Shown piece after piece: positions 1 through 5,944 of a DNA stretch of 8,170 nt (the stretch's first letter is position 1; every line of letters begins with the position of its first letter). This stretch comes from Rhodospirillales bacterium (GTDB lineage Bacteria > Pseudomonadota > Alphaproteobacteria > Acetobacterales > Acetobacteraceae). The notes beneath the pieces are model-generated. The model was given only the letters and a program-made list of their open reading frames with translations, was not told the DNA's origin and made no database searches. Position numbers and translations under genes: made by a program. Location: contig JAATGE010000438.1 of NCBI GenBank assembly GCA_015654825.1, forward strand, positions 1 to 8,170, given 5' to 3'.

Positions 1-70
1 AGTTTTTTGGTTCTTTTTTTCAAAAAAGAACAAGAAAAAGTGCTTCTTTTTGAAAAAAGAAGCAAAAACT
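1..70. repeat. Tandem AT-rich hairpins, terminator-like intergenic element
   Basis: Two perfect inverted repeats stand side by side in otherwise GC-rich DNA. The first is GTTCTTTTTT (10-19) with AAAAAAGAAC (22-31). The second is GCTTCTTTTT (42-51) with AAAAAGAAGC (54-63). AGTTTTT (1-7) and AAAAACT (64-70) could close an outer stem, giving a three-stem fold. Both strands carry T-runs, so a two-way intrinsic terminator for a gene left of the window is the simplest reading. A dispersed intergenic repeat is equally possible. The element may begin before position 1. Confidence 0.6.
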
Positions 71-134
71 TTTGTTAATTGTTCCTTGTTCGCCGACGTC
101 AGTTGGAGCGGGCGGTGGCGGTTTCCAAATTCGC

Positions 135-175
135 GTGCCCTGGCCGGCCTTCCCACACCCCTTGCACCAGGGCAC
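135..175 (+). promoter_or_regulatory. Hairpin in the leader of the solute-binding protein gene
   Basis: GTGCCCTGG (135-143) pairs perfectly with CCAGGGCAC (167-175), leaving a 23-nt loop. The stem ends four bases before the Shine-Dalgarno-like GGAGG (179-183), so it could affect ribosome access. No known riboswitch class was recognised, and the function is inferred from position only. Confidence 0.3.
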
Positions 176-199
176 ACCGGAGGTTCACCGTGCTGCCCG

Positions 200-1027
200 A
201 TGCGCGCCGTTCTCGCTGCCCTGCTGATCATGACCGCTTCCGCGCAGGCGGCGGAGCCAGCCCTGCGCGCCGGCGTCGTGCCGGATAGCCCGCCCTTCGT
301 GTTGGCCGACCGTACGGGCAAGCTGACGGGCTTCAGCGTCGTGCTGATCCGCGCCATCGCCGCCCGCCTGAAGCGCGATGTCGTGTTCACCGAAGCGCCG
401 CTGCCGGCCTTGTTCACCTCGCTAGCGGACGGACGCGTGGATGTGCTTCCCGGACCGGTTCAGGCGACGCCCGAACGCGCCGCGGACATGCTGTTCACCG
501 AAGGTTATCTCTGGACCGAATACCAGTTCGGCACCGCGCCGGGCGTTACGCTGACCGCGTTAGGCGACCTGCGCGGCAAGCGCCTGGCGGTGCATGCAGG
601 CACCGACTACGCCGAATGGGCCGCGCGCAACGGCCAGCGGCTGGGCTTTATCGCGGTAGCACGGCCGACTCTCGCCGCGGTTTTCGATGCAGTGCGCACC
701 GGCGCCGCCGACGCCAGCCTCACCAGCAGCTCGGCCCTGCGCGCCGCCGCCGCGGGCCGTTCGAAGCTGACGGCAGCTCTTGCGCTGCCGGAAACCCGTA
801 CCCACGAAGGGCTGGCCGTCGCCGAGTCGGCCGTCGAACTACGCGACGAAATCGAGGAAGCCCTGCGCTGCCTAAAGCAGGACGGATCGGTGGCGCGGCT
901 CTCCGTCACCTGGCTGGGCTCGAAACCTGGGCCCGAGGATCTCGAGAACCTCGTCATCCCCGGCTACGGGGTACCGGGCCTCGCCGGCTATGACCCCAAG
1001 CCGCACAAGCCGCGCTGCGACAAGTGA
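200..1027 (+). CDS. Family-3 solute-binding protein, ABC-transporter type (periplasmic)
   Basis: This is a 275-aa secreted binding protein of the SBP_bac_3 type, which usually captures amino acids or other small polar solutes for an ABC importer. Residues 1-18 form a short signal peptide (MRAVLAALLIMTASAQA-A), and this fixes the start at the ATG at 200. The longer open frame back to a TTG at 50 would run through the AT-rich hairpins. GGAGG at 179-183 lies rather far upstream (16 nt). Lobe 1 has RAGVVPDSPPF (23-33) and DGRVDVLPG...T.ER (78-93). Lobe 2 opens with LRGKRLAVHAGTDY (124-137). The tail PGYGVPGLAGYDPKPHKPRC (254-273) is proline/glycine-rich and extends past the usual fold. No permease or ATPase gene is nearby, so the ligand is unknown and the protein may serve a distant transporter or a non-transport role. 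Confidence 0.85.
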   Translation: MRAVLAALLIMTASAQAAEPALRAGVVPDSPPFVLADRTGKLTGFSVVLIRAIAARLKRDVVFTEAPLPALFTSLADGRVDVLPGPVQATPERAADMLFTEGYLWTEYQFGTAPGVTLTALGDLRGKRLAVHAGTDYAEWAARNGQRLGFIAVARPTLAAVFDAVRTGAADASLTSSSALRAAAAGRSKLTAALALPETRTHEGLAVAESAVELRDEIEEALRCLKQDGSVARLSVTWLGSKPGPEDLENLVIPGYGVPGLAGYDPKPHKPRCDK

Positions 1028-1833
1028 TGCGCACCAGCCGCACTGCCACCGCGGCGCTGCTTGCCGCGACGCTGGGCGCCTGCGCCCATCACCCACCCCC
1101 CGGCCCGTATCTGCGCGGCCCGATCGTCGACGATCCGCACGTACCGCCCTTCGCCACCTCCGGGTGGGCGCCGTTCAGCCGCGACGCGGCGGTCGCAATC
1201 GCGCTACGCGAATGGCGCTTGTTCGGCAGCATCGTCGACGACGATCCGCCCGCCACACACCCAGCCCCGCCGCCCGGCGCCAAGCCCGAACGCCAGCAAG
1301 GCCTGTGGCAGCGCGTCGGCGAATATTGGTGGGAAGGCGTGCCGCCGGGCGCGCCGGAGGCCGACTGGACCGGCAAGCACGGTGCGACCGCCGCCGTCTT
1401 CCCTGCCGATCAGGATCGGTTCTACGCCTGGTCGGCGGCCTTCATTTCCTACGTCATGCGCCTGGCCGATGCCGGCGGGCGTTTTCCGTACAGCGCCAGC
1501 CACAGCGTCTACATCAACGCCGCGGCCGCCGGCACCAGCCCTATCCTGCGTGCTCATGCGCCGGGATCCTACGCGCCGCGACCCGGCGACCTGATCTGCC
1601 ACGGCCGCGGCCCGGACGGCGCGCTGCAATTTTCCGACCTGCCGACGGACCATCCGTTCGCCAGCCACTGCGACATCGTTGTGGACGCCACCGCGGTCCA
1701 ACTGACGGTGGTTGGCGGCAACGTGGACGACGCCGTCACCGCCAAGCACGTGCCGCTCGACCCCGCCGCGCACCTGGCCGACCCGCGCTACAGCTGGAGC
1801 GTTGTGATCGAGGTTCTGTACGATGCAGACTAG
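1027..1833 (+). CDS. DUF2272-domain lipoprotein
   Basis: This 268-aa protein has a lipoprotein signal ending in the lipobox LGAC, with lipidated Cys19, and a proline-rich linker after it. Its stretch WSAAFISYVMR (135-145), then PGDLICHGRG (186-195), HCDIVV (214-219) and GGN (230-232), matches what I know of DUF2272, a family of unknown function. The order of these motifs recalls the NlpC/P60-CHAP cysteine-hydrolase fold, with Ser136 where a catalytic Cys would sit and His214 as the second residue. That link is my inference. The start ATG shares one base with the stop of the preceding gene (TGATG), and a GTG at 1024 is the only near alternative. This implies translational coupling with the solute-binding protein. 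As a lipoprotein it would be a substrate of Lnt, which is encoded further along. Confidence 0.82.
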   Translation: MRTSRTATAALLAATLGACAHHPPPGPYLRGPIVDDPHVPPFATSGWAPFSRDAAVAIALREWRLFGSIVDDDPPATHPAPPPGAKPERQQGLWQRVGEYWWEGVPPGAPEADWTGKHGATAAVFPADQDRFYAWSAAFISYVMRLADAGGRFPYSASHSVYINAAAAGTSPILRAHAPGSYAPRPGDLICHGRGPDGALQFSDLPTDHPFASHCDIVVDATAVQLTVVGGNVDDAVTAKHVPLDPAAHLADPRYSWSVVIEVLYDAD

Positions 1834-1884
1834 GGCGCTTCTCTGGTCAGAAGACGTCGGATAGGGCATATATAACAAAACTTG

Positions 1885-1963
1885 TGGCTTCGCCGACCAG
1901 GGGCTCCGCCCCCTGGACCCCCGACGGCGTGCCGCCGCCTGCGTTGGCGCTGCGCGGCGGGAG
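1885..1963 (+). repeat. Structured intergenic repeat, copy A (first half of composite)
   Basis: This 79-nt stretch recurs inverted at 6645-6723 with five mismatches, all inside one ten-base patch. It holds hairpin H1 (CCAGGGG at 1897-1903 with CCCCTGG at 1910-1916), a small hairpin CGGC-gt-GCCG (1925-1934), and the core GCGCTGCGCGGCGG (1947-1960). CGCCGAC (1891-1897) can pair with GTTGGCG (1943-1949) through one G-T wobble and close the inner hairpins. It lies 51 nt after the DUF2272 stop, in the gap before the fur-family gene. No protein explains it. Confidence 0.8.
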
Positions 1964-1973
1964 TTATACCAAC

Positions 1974-2020
1974 GGCCTTAAATTTTGACCTGTCAAAGGC
2001 CAGGGCTCTGCCCTGGCCTT
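1974..2020 (+). repeat. Palindromes closing repeat copy A, with alternative pairings
   Basis: Positions 1996-2020 form a perfect 11-3-11 inverted repeat (AAGGCCAGGGC, loop TCT, GCCCTGGCCTT). Just before it, TTTGAC-ct-GTCAAA (1984-1997) is another palindrome, and GGCCTT (1974-1979) can pair with AAGGCC (1996-2001). Because 1996-2001 is shared, the two folds exclude each other, as in an attenuator. No T-run follows, so a classical intrinsic terminator is not supported. The same order (core, small palindrome, CCAGGGC-tct-GCCCTGG) recurs at 6484-6538. Confidence 0.6.
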
Positions 2021-2117
2021 CCTTGACCAGGCCAGCCAGCGGCAGCATCGACAAGCCCACCTCGCATCGGCTACGCCGTGGGCGGGGCTGTTCCGACCGA
2101 CCACCGCAGGAGACCGG

Positions 2118-2597
2118 ATGGAATCGCGCATCGAGCGTCTTTGCGTCCAGCAAGGGCTGAAGATGACAGGACAGCGCCGCGTGATTGCGCGTGTGCTGTC
2201 GGAAGCGGAGGACCACCCCGACGTGGAGGAGCTGTATCGGCGGGCGACGGCGCTCGACAGCCGCATTTCCATAGCCACGGTCTATCGCACGGTGCGCCTG
2301 CTGGAAGAGCGCGGCATCCTTGAGCGCCGCGACTTCGGCGGCGGACGCGCCCGCTATGAACCGACCGAGCACGGCCGCCACTACCATCTGATCGACGTGG
2401 ATACCGGGCGCGTTATCGAATTCGAGGACACGGAGCATGAGAGCCTGATGCAACAGATCGCCACCAGGCTGGGTTTCGATCTTGTGTCGACCCGACTGGA
2501 GATCTATGGCCGCCGTCGCACCGCGCGCCCGGCGGGCGCCCCGGCCCGCGCCGCCGTGGCCACGGACGATGCCCCCGCCGAGGGCCGCACCCGATGA
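2118..2597 (+). CDS. Fur-family metal-responsive regulator (Fur/Mur-like)
   Basis: This 159-aa protein has an N-terminal winged helix with the recognition helix around SIATVYRTVRLLEERGIL (51-68) and a C-terminal dimerisation/metal domain. Aligned by eye to E. coli Fur, the regulatory site is intact (His33, Glu81, His88, His90, Glu101). The structural-zinc cysteines are absent (Asp93, Thr96). At the other site three of four ligands are changed (Arg87, Tyr89, Thr125), leaving Glu108. Loss of the CxxC pairs is known in rhizobial Fur/Mur, so manganese or iron sensing is plausible. AGGAG (2108-2112) lies five bases before the ATG. The last 28 residues or so are an Ala/Pro/Arg-rich tail. The stop overlaps the olsB start by four bases, so the two genes are probably co-expressed. 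No clear Fur or Mur operator was seen upstream. Confidence 0.88.
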   Translation: MESRIERLCVQQGLKMTGQRRVIARVLSEAEDHPDVEELYRRATALDSRISIATVYRTVRLLEERGILERRDFGGGRARYEPTEHGRHYHLIDVDTGRVIEFEDTEHESLMQQIATRLGFDLVSTRLEIYGRRRTARPAGAPARAAVATDDAPAEGRTR

Positions 2598-3430
2598 CCG
2601 CCATTCAGAAACTCGCGGCGCTGCCGCCGGAAACGCGTGGTTTCGGCGAGCTGCGCGCAGGCCACCTCGGCGTGCGCATCGCCACGACGGAAAGCGAAGT
2701 CGACGCGGCGCAGGCGCTGCGTTGGCGGATTTTCTACGAGGAAATGGGCGCCCAGCCGTCCGCGGCGGCGCTGGCCGTGCGTCGCGACGTCGATGCATTC
2801 GATGCGGTCGCCGATCATTTGCTCGTGATCGACCATGCGATCGGTCCCGGGCCGGAAGGGGTTGTCGGCACCTACCGGCTGATCCAGCAGGACGCGGCGG
2901 AACAGATCGGCCGCTTTTATTCCGATGAGGAATACGATCTTTCGCCGCTCGATCTGTTTCACGGCAAGCTGCTGGAACTCGGCCGCAGCTGCGTAGCCGC
3001 GGATTATCGCGGCCGTGCCGTAATGCAACTGCTATGGCGCGGTATTGCCGCCTATATCTTCCGGCACCAGATCGATCTGATGTTCGGCTGCGCCAGCCTG
3101 CCCAGCACCAACCCGGACGACTGGGCCGCGGAGCTCACTTATCTTTACTACAACCATTTGGCGCCGCCGGCGTTGCGGCCGCGCGCGCTGCCCGAGCGCC
3201 ATATCGAAATGCGCCGCATGGACCCGGACGAGGTGGATGCCAAACGCACTCAATCCAATCTGCCGCCCCTGATAAAGGGCTATCTGCGGCTGGGAGGATT
3301 CGTCGGCGACGGCGCGGTGATCGATCACCAGTTCAATACCACGGATGTGGCGATCGTGGTGAAGACCGACCTGGTAACCGACAAATATTACCGCCACTAT
3401 GAGCGCCAGCTTCGCGATGCGCTCGACTAG
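2594..3430 (+). CDS. olsB: L-ornithine N-alpha-acyltransferase (OlsB-type, ornithine lipid synthesis)
   Basis: OlsB transfers a 3-hydroxyacyl chain from acyl-ACP to ornithine, giving the lyso-ornithine lipid that OlsA then acylates. The 278-aa length is normal for the family. Visible landmarks are the GNAT-like entry ALRWRIFYEEMG (41-52), GTYRLI (92-97), the acyl-ACP acyltransferase signature ELGRSCV...YRG (128-140), NPDDW (173-177), and the highly characteristic PPLIKGYLRLGGFVGDG (224-240) followed by HQFNTTDV (245-252). The start ATG sits inside the stop of the fur-family gene (ATGA), which suggests translational coupling and hence shared metal-dependent control. No olsA (second acyltransferase) lies next to it. 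The alternative name, hemolysin-like GNAT protein, refers to the same family. Confidence 0.92.
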   Translation: MTAIQKLAALPPETRGFGELRAGHLGVRIATTESEVDAAQALRWRIFYEEMGAQPSAAALAVRRDVDAFDAVADHLLVIDHAIGPGPEGVVGTYRLIQQDAAEQIGRFYSDEEYDLSPLDLFHGKLLELGRSCVAADYRGRAVMQLLWRGIAAYIFRHQIDLMFGCASLPSTNPDDWAAELTYLYYNHLAPPALRPRALPERHIEMRRMDPDEVDAKRTQSNLPPLIKGYLRLGGFVGDGAVIDHQFNTTDVAIVVKTDLVTDKYYRHYERQLRDALD

Positions 3431-3439
3431 AGATGCGGA

Positions 3440-3463
3440 GGAACAGGGCGCCGCCCAGGTTCC
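3440..3463 (+). terminator. Hairpin just after olsB, possible terminator
   Basis: GGAAC (3440-3444) pairs with GTTCC (3459-3463), and GGGC (3446-3449) with GCCC (3453-3456), across a small asymmetric bulge. It starts ten bases after the olsB stop. No T-run follows, so it may protect the 3' end or assist termination rather than be a standard intrinsic terminator. Confidence 0.3.
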
Positions 3464-3492
3464 GGTCGTTCGGTGAAGTCCAGCCAAAATAG

Positions 3493-3576
3493 CAAGGCAA
3501 AGCCGCGCAGCGCTAACGGGGTCCGGGGCATAAGGCCCCGGCGAGTCCAGGGGCAGAGCCCCTGGCCTTTGCCTTG
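3493..3576. repeat. Structured intergenic repeat, copy D (three-stem fold, reads on minus strand)
   Basis: An outer stem CAAGGCAAAG (3493-3502) with CTTTGCCTTG (3567-3576) encloses two perfect hairpins: CCGGGGC (3523-3529) with GCCCCGG (3535-3541), and CCAGGGGC (3547-3554) with GCCCCTGG (3558-3565). On the minus strand it reads palindrome, second hairpin, then the core GCGCTGCGCGGC (3513 to 3502), the same order as copies A, B and C. It lies between the convergent olsB and the unknown secreted-protein gene, so a two-way transcription barrier is one possible role. Confidence 0.65.
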
Positions 3577-3605
3577 GTAGAACGTCCGCTACGCAACCCG
3601 CGCCG

Positions 3606-4073
3606 CTATTCGGAGTAGCCGGTCACGTACAGCTCCACCTGGGAGGAACCCCCGGAGGTGATGTTGGCCGCGAGGCAACTCGGTAGCCCTGTGTAAACCT
3701 GCGGCGTTGGATACGGGATCGTCAGCGTCTGATTGGCGCCGATCATGAAGTATCCGCCCGGCGAGCCTCCGCCGATAACGGGGCTGCCGCAGACGCCGCC
3801 AGAAACGAAAACAGGCAGAAAAACGAAGACCTTCACCGCGGTGTTGTTGAAATTGCTGAAGGTCAGATTGGTCACCCCAAGCGTGCCCTTGATGGGACCG
3901 GCGGAGACCGGCGCGCCGTTGGTCAGCAGCAGGCGACTGAAAAACGGTGTCGTCGGGAAGGCAGGCGGCGTCGGTTTGCCGAACGCATTCTTGAGCGCCG
4001 GTGGCTCCGCCGCGGCCGGCAGCCCGGCGCAAATCACGCATGCCGCGCATATGGCGGTCGTCAGTTTCCCCAT
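3606..4073 (-). CDS. Small secreted protein of unknown function
   Basis: I do not recognise this 155-aa protein. Residues 1-22 are a signal peptide (MGKLTTAICAACVICAGLPAAA|EPP), which favours the ATG at 4073 over the in-frame ATG at 4136. The mature part is rich in Thr, Gly, Pro and Asn, low in charge, and looks like alternating beta strands (for example TLGVTNLTFSNFNNTAVKV and SSQVELYVTGYS). Two cysteines (95 and 133) could form a disulfide. No lipobox follows the signal, so it is probably periplasmic or extracellular. The upstream strand has a weak GGGGTG as ribosome site and a TATATT about 55 bases before the start. It is divergent from lnt and convergent with olsB, so it is probably a single-gene unit. 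The coding call rests on the signal peptide and plausible composition. Confidence 0.7.
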   Translation of the reverse strand: MGKLTTAICAACVICAGLPAAAEPPALKNAFGKPTPPAFPTTPFFSRLLLTNGAPVSAGPIKGTLGVTNLTFSNFNNTAVKVFVFLPVFVSGGVCGSPVIGGGSPGGYFMIGANQTLTIPYPTPQVYTGLPSCLAANITSGGSSQVELYVTGYSE

Positions 4074-4299
4074 GATATGAACACCCCTGTGGCAAAATTG
4101 CGCGCCATGGTGGCATGGGGCCAAAAATATAGCCATACCTTACCGCGCCAAAGACGTCCCTTCAGACGGTTGAATGACCCAGGGTTGCGCCTCGCCTCGA
4201 CGTCCAACTGCGCCGCCTACCGATCGGCGTCCCGGATGGCCGGGGAAGAACCGCTTGACGCACTCCCGGTCAGAAGCCAAGCCGAACGCCGCGTCATGC

Positions 4300-4312
4300 G
4301 GAGGCCGCCATT
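4300..4312 (+). promoter_or_regulatory. Shine-Dalgarno and inferred ATT start of lnt
   Basis: GGAGG (4300-4304) is followed after five bases by ATT (4310-4312). In the lnt frame there is no ATG, GTG or TTG between the in-frame stop TGA (4256-4258) and the ATG at 4493. The codons from 4310 already read as the Lnt N-terminus and first membrane helices. The ATG at 4296 is in another frame and has no ribosome site. Confidence 0.6.
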
Positions 4313-5863
4313 CTTAGTAAACTCCGTGCCCTTACCGCCTGGCGCGCCGATGCCGCCGCCTTTCTGCTCGGGGCCATTGCTGCCCTGGCGCTGCCGCCGC
4401 TCACCATCGCGCCGCTACTGGCTGTCAGCATTCCCGGCCTCCTCGCCCTGATCGATGGCGCCGCGACATGGCGCTCGGCGTTCCGGCGCGGCATGGCCTT
4501 TGGCGTCGGCCACCACCTGGTCGGTCTGTATTGGATCACGAGCGCCATCCTGGTCGAGGCAGCAGACTTCTGGTGGGCTGTGCCGATCGGCGTTCCGCTG
4601 CTGGCGGCAGTGCTGGCGGTATTCATCGCCGTGCCGTGTGGGGCGGCCCGGCTGGTCCCGGCGGGCTGGCCGCGGGCCGCCATGCTCGCCGGCGCATGGG
4701 TGCTCGGCGACATCGCACGGCAGTTCGTGCTCACCGGCTTTCCCTGGAATCCGCTCGGAAGCGCCGTCGAAATGCCGGGCATGGTCGGACTCGCGTTCAT
4801 GCAGGCGGGGGCATGGGTCGGCATCGGCGGCATCACCCTGTTCGTGGTTCTGCTCGCTGCCACCCCGGCACTCGGGCGCCGCGCCTGGTTTGCCGCATTG
4901 GCCGCCATCCTGCTGTGGGGCACCGCCGGCGTTGCCCGCCTTCATCGCTCCACCCTGCCGCCGCCGGATCTGACCGCGGCCATCGTGCAGGGCAACGTTC
5001 CCGAGACCGAGCACCGCGACCATTGGCAGGACCGCGCCTGGATCGACCGAATTTTCAATCGCCACCTGGTGCTGACCCGCCAGGGCGTATTGCAGGCGGA
5101 CGGTCATCCCGCGCTTGTGGTGTGGCCGGAAACCGCCAGTCCCTACTGGCTCGAGGAGGACACAGAAGCCCGCCAGGCGATCGCCGAGGCCGCAGGGCCG
5201 GCGCTGGCCACCATCGCCGGCACGCCGCGACGTGACGCCCAGGGCAAGCCGCATAATAGCCTCGCCGCTATCATGCCGGACGCCAGCGTCGGCGCGGTGT
5301 ACGACAAATTCCACCTGGTGCCATACGGCGAGTATTTTCCGAGCTACCTGCCGATCAGGCTTGGCGAGCAGGGTTGGTCGCCGGGCCCGGGCTTGCGCAC
5401 CCTCCATATTAAAGGCCTGCCGCCGATCGGCCCGCTGATCTGCTTCGAGGCCGCGTTCCCGGCGCAGGTCGCGTTACAGGCCGATCGTCCCGCCATGCTG
5501 CTGAACCTCACCAATGACAGCTGGTTCGGCAATTCCGCGGGCCCGCGGCAGCATCTGGCCGCAGCACGCATGCGGGCCGTCGAGGAAGGGCTGCCGGTCG
5601 TGCGCGCCGCCAACACAGGCATTTCCGCGGTCATCGATCCGCACGGCGCCATCGTCGCGCGCCTGGGGCTTGATCGGACCGGCGTGCTGGTGGCCGCAAT
5701 TCCCGGGATGCTGCCGCCGACGCCGGAGTCGCGCCTGGGTTTGGGCGCCCCCGCCCTGCTTGCCATCCTCAGTTGCATGGCGGCACTACTCCGCAAGCGG
5801 GGTGCTGCAAGATTCATGAACGAAGGGCGTCCAAAAAACACAAATTCGATCCCTAAAAGCTGA
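4310..5863 (+). CDS. lnt: Apolipoprotein N-acyltransferase Lnt
   Basis: Lnt adds the third acyl chain to the N-terminal Cys of lipoproteins at the periplasmic face of the inner membrane. From the ATT at 4310 the protein is 517 aa (E. coli Lnt has 512). It has an N-terminal membrane domain with helices from about residue 15, the TGFPWNPLG motif at 142-150, and then a nitrilase domain. The catalytic triad is visible: Glu274 in WPETASPYW, Lys333 in YDKFHLVPYGEY, and Cys378 in GPLICFEAAFP. These sit close to E. coli Glu267, Lys335 and Cys387. LLNLTNDSWFG and a final membrane helix (about 481-494) complete it. Starting at the ATG at 4493 would remove the first helices, so the 5' end is placed by homology and the ribosome site. 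A one-base sequence error between 4296 and 4310 is the main alternative. In S. meliloti the homologue (actA) is linked to acid tolerance and neighbours phrR, as here. Confidence 0.93.
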   Translation: MLSKLRALTAWRADAAAFLLGAIAALALPPLTIAPLLAVSIPGLLALIDGAATWRSAFRRGMAFGVGHHLVGLYWITSAILVEAADFWWAVPIGVPLLAAVLAVFIAVPCGAARLVPAGWPRAAMLAGAWVLGDIARQFVLTGFPWNPLGSAVEMPGMVGLAFMQAGAWVGIGGITLFVVLLAATPALGRRAWFAALAAILLWGTAGVARLHRSTLPPPDLTAAIVQGNVPETEHRDHWQDRAWIDRIFNRHLVLTRQGVLQADGHPALVVWPETASPYWLEEDTEARQAIAEAAGPALATIAGTPRRDAQGKPHNSLAAIMPDASVGAVYDKFHLVPYGEYFPSYLPIRLGEQGWSPGPGLRTLHIKGLPPIGPLICFEAAFPAQVALQADRPAMLLNLTNDSWFGNSAGPRQHLAAARMRAVEEGLPVVRAANTGISAVIDPHGAIVARLGLDRTGVLVAAIPGMLPPTPESRLGLGAPALLAILSCMAALLRKRGAARFMNEGRPKNTNSIPKS

Positions 5864-5870
5864 AAGTTAG

Positions 5871-5899
5871 TTGACAATTTAGGGTTGCACCGCTAGTCG
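5871..5899 (+). promoter_or_regulatory. Possible sigma-70-type promoter of the HTH regulator
   Basis: A perfect TTGACA (5871-5876) lies eight bases after the lnt stop. Seventeen bases later is TAGTCG (5894-5899), a poor -10 box, and TTGATA (5903-5908) is a looser alternative. The placement would give the regulator its own promoter as well as read-through from lnt. Confidence 0.35.
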
Positions 5900-5944
5900 A
5901 TCTTGATACCCGGCTGCAAAACCTTGGATTAGAAAGTGGCACTG

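Noticed and set aside
50..199. N-terminal extension of the solute-binding protein frame back to a TTG at 50
   Set aside because: It would translate the AT-rich hairpin and an unrelated leader, while a clean signal peptide begins at the ATG at 200.
1867..1876. TATATAAC as a -10 box for the fur-family gene
   Set aside because: No -35 element lies at a suitable distance, and the start codon is more than 240 bases away.
990..1988. 332-codon plus-strand open frame
   Set aside because: It is Arg/Pro-rich and overlaps the well-supported DUF2272 gene in another frame. It is a GC-rich shadow that runs into the repeat.
1830..2798. 322-codon minus-strand open frame
   Set aside because: It is the antisense shadow of the fur-family gene and of the repeat region, with no recognisable domain.
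4178..4258. Possible remnant of corC (often upstream of lnt): short in-frame stretch with VQLRRLP
   Set aside because: It is only 26 codons between two stops, too short and too generic to call a pseudogene.
4077..4451. 124-codon plus-strand open frame before and into lnt
   Set aside because: It overlaps the lnt N-terminus out of frame and has no recognisable domain. Its internal ATG at 4296 lacks a ribosome site.
4415..5407. 330-codon minus-strand open frame
   Set aside because: It is the antisense shadow of lnt, and its composition is that of a random GC-rich frame.
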